A stretch of 6,256 bases of DNA, taken from Flavobacteriales bacterium. Its GTDB lineage: Bacteria > Bacteroidota > Bacteroidia > Flavobacteriales_D > Sanyastnellaceae. This document shows, piece after piece, positions 5,690 to 6,256 of this stretch. Numbering within the stretch: position 1 is the stretch's first letter; each line of letters begins with the position of its first letter. The position numbers and the translations under genes are program-made. The stretch covers positions 1 to 6,256 of the forward strand of contig JAIYCK010000105.1 in NCBI GenBank assembly GCA_027488055.1. The letters run 5' to 3'. Under the pieces are notes generated by a model that was not told the DNA's origin, did not search any database, and worked only from the letters and a program-made list of their open reading frames with translations.

Positions 5690-5745
5690 GATCTAAAATG
5701 GGTTGATTTTGCTGGTGCAACAAAACAATGTTGCTCAATTATTGC

Positions 5746-6256
5746 TTATCTTTCATGGTATTGGCCGTCGAAGTCGTTGGCATCGAAGTAGTCATTGTCA
5801 CCGAAACCGAACTCGTCATTCTCTTCATCGTCACCATCGGCTTCGGCGCTGTTCCCATGTACCTCGTCAAACTCTTCTTGGTCAAATTCCTCGCCGAATA
5901 GATCCAATTCTTTGGAGTCTTGTGTTGGCGCATCACCAAACGCTAAGGCCACGCGAGGATATATGGTGCTGGGCTTGTCTTTTTTAATTTCGATCAATTC
6001 CACATAAAAAATCCACATGCGCATGAAATCGTACACATAGAGAATTTTATCAGAGGGTTGGCTCACCATTTCAGATAAACTAGTATTTTTCATGTTCATG
6101 GCGCTTTTATCGTCCATGTCCATCAACGCGATTTCAAGCCCTTTCTCCCATTGCTCGTTGCTCATATAGAAACTCGCCATTTCGCCCTCCTCGAAATCAA
6201 ACGCATCCAAAATGGAGCGGTGAAGATCCTCGAAGCTGGCATCGGTTTCTATTTCA
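5746..6256 (-). CDS. pRiA4b ORF-3-like (IS1096 passenger TnpR-like) family protein, 5'-truncated by window end
   Basis: The frame is open through the right edge of the window, so the start is missing; 169 residues plus the stop are visible. The visible start E-I-E-T-D-A-S-F-E-D-L-H-R-S-I-L-D-A-F resembles the conserved D-L-H-x2-I segment of this family. It is followed by M-x-S-F-Y-x-S-N-E-Q-W-E-K, a D-K-I-L-Y-V-Y-D-F-M segment, and a C-terminal tail (about 45 residues) very rich in Asp and Glu. Bacteroidota carry chromosomal members of about this size. Despite the name, nothing here suggests a mobile element, and the molecular function is unknown. A TTG at 6210 could be taken as a start, but the family-like residues upstream show the gene continues; perhaps 15-25 N-terminal residues are missing. 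The protein is cytosolic, with no signal or membrane segment in view. It lies 56 bases upstream of the DUF1573 gene on the same strand, with a weak hairpin (5717-5734) that lacks a T-tract, so read-through is plausible. Confidence 0.72.
   Translation of the reverse strand, partial: EIETDASFEDLHRSILDAFDFEEGEMASFYMSNEQWEKGLEIALMDMDDKSAMNMKNTSLSEMVSQPSDKILYVYDFMRMWIFYVELIEIKKDKPSTIYPRVALAFGDAPTQDSKELDLFGEEFDQEEFDEVHGNSAEADGDDEENDEFGFGDNDYFDANDFDGQYHER

Noticed and set aside
5717..5734. Hairpin gcaaca/tgttgc between the pRiA4b-like and DUF1573 genes
   Set aside because: A 6-bp stem without a T-tract on the minus strand is too weak to call a terminator; it could be chance in an AT-rich gap.
5703..6007. 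Plus-strand open frames opposite the acidic tail of the 5746-6256 gene
   Set aside because: Their Ser-rich and Arg/His-rich composition is the mirror of repeated Asp/Glu codons on the other strand. The minus-strand reading matches a known family.
5746..6256. Possible transposon or plasmid remnant suggested by the pRiA4b/IS1096 family name
   Set aside because: No terminal inverted repeats, transposase or target duplication are visible, and the gene sits beside housekeeping genes. Chromosomal members are common in Bacteroidota.

Overview
The window looks like an ordinary chromosomal stretch of a Bacteroidota bacterium, of the Flavobacteriia/Sphingobacteriia type. This rests on four observations: a long-form Lgt, a DUF1573 lipoprotein next to yajC, an acidic-tailed pRiA4b-ORF3-like protein, and promoter-like elements of the Bacteroidota class (TAnnTTTG, in one case with an upstream TTG) where classical -35/-10 boxes are absent. 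Shine-Dalgarno sequences are weak or missing, as is usual in this phylum. No tRNA, rRNA, CRISPR array, insertion sequence or prophage gene is visible, and no gene-free stretch exceeds 300 bases; the longest is about 237 bases.

Layout: positions 41-68 hold a rho-independent terminator, followed by three genes on the minus strand. These are trxA (92-409, thioredoxin), lgt (582-1784, prolipoprotein diacylglyceryl transferase) and mtaB (1796-3094, tRNA ct6A/t6A37 methylthiotransferase). mtaB and lgt are 11 bases apart and probably co-transcribed. trxA has its own promoter-like sequence inside the lgt-trxA gap. From 3332 to 4744 the genes are on the plus strand: an unrecognised 101-residue protein, a small two-helix membrane protein, and msrA, a lipoprotein-type peptide methionine sulfoxide reductase A. 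A shared hairpin at 4747-4779 serves as terminator for msrA and for the convergent minus-strand group. That group, in transcription order, is a 5'-truncated pRiA4b-ORF3-like gene (5746 to beyond the window end), a DUF1573 lipoprotein gene (5195-5689) and yajC (4793-5113).

Functionally, thioredoxin is the usual reductant for MsrA, and Lgt is the enzyme that would lipidate the two predicted lipoproteins here (MsrA and the DUF1573 protein). YajC is an accessory of the Sec translocon that exports them. These links come from known family biology and do not show that the genes form one dedicated system.

I found no convincing undescribed multi-gene system. The best second looks are a 17-base A homopolymer inside msrA that encodes six lysines and could switch the gene off by slippage, and an apparent internal duplication of a membrane unit in the 400-residue Lgt together with substitutions at signature positions. 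Smaller points are a surface-export-like signal on the DUF1573 lipoprotein, identical TACATTTG elements just upstream of mtaB and yajC, and a nested palindrome between the two hypothetical genes.
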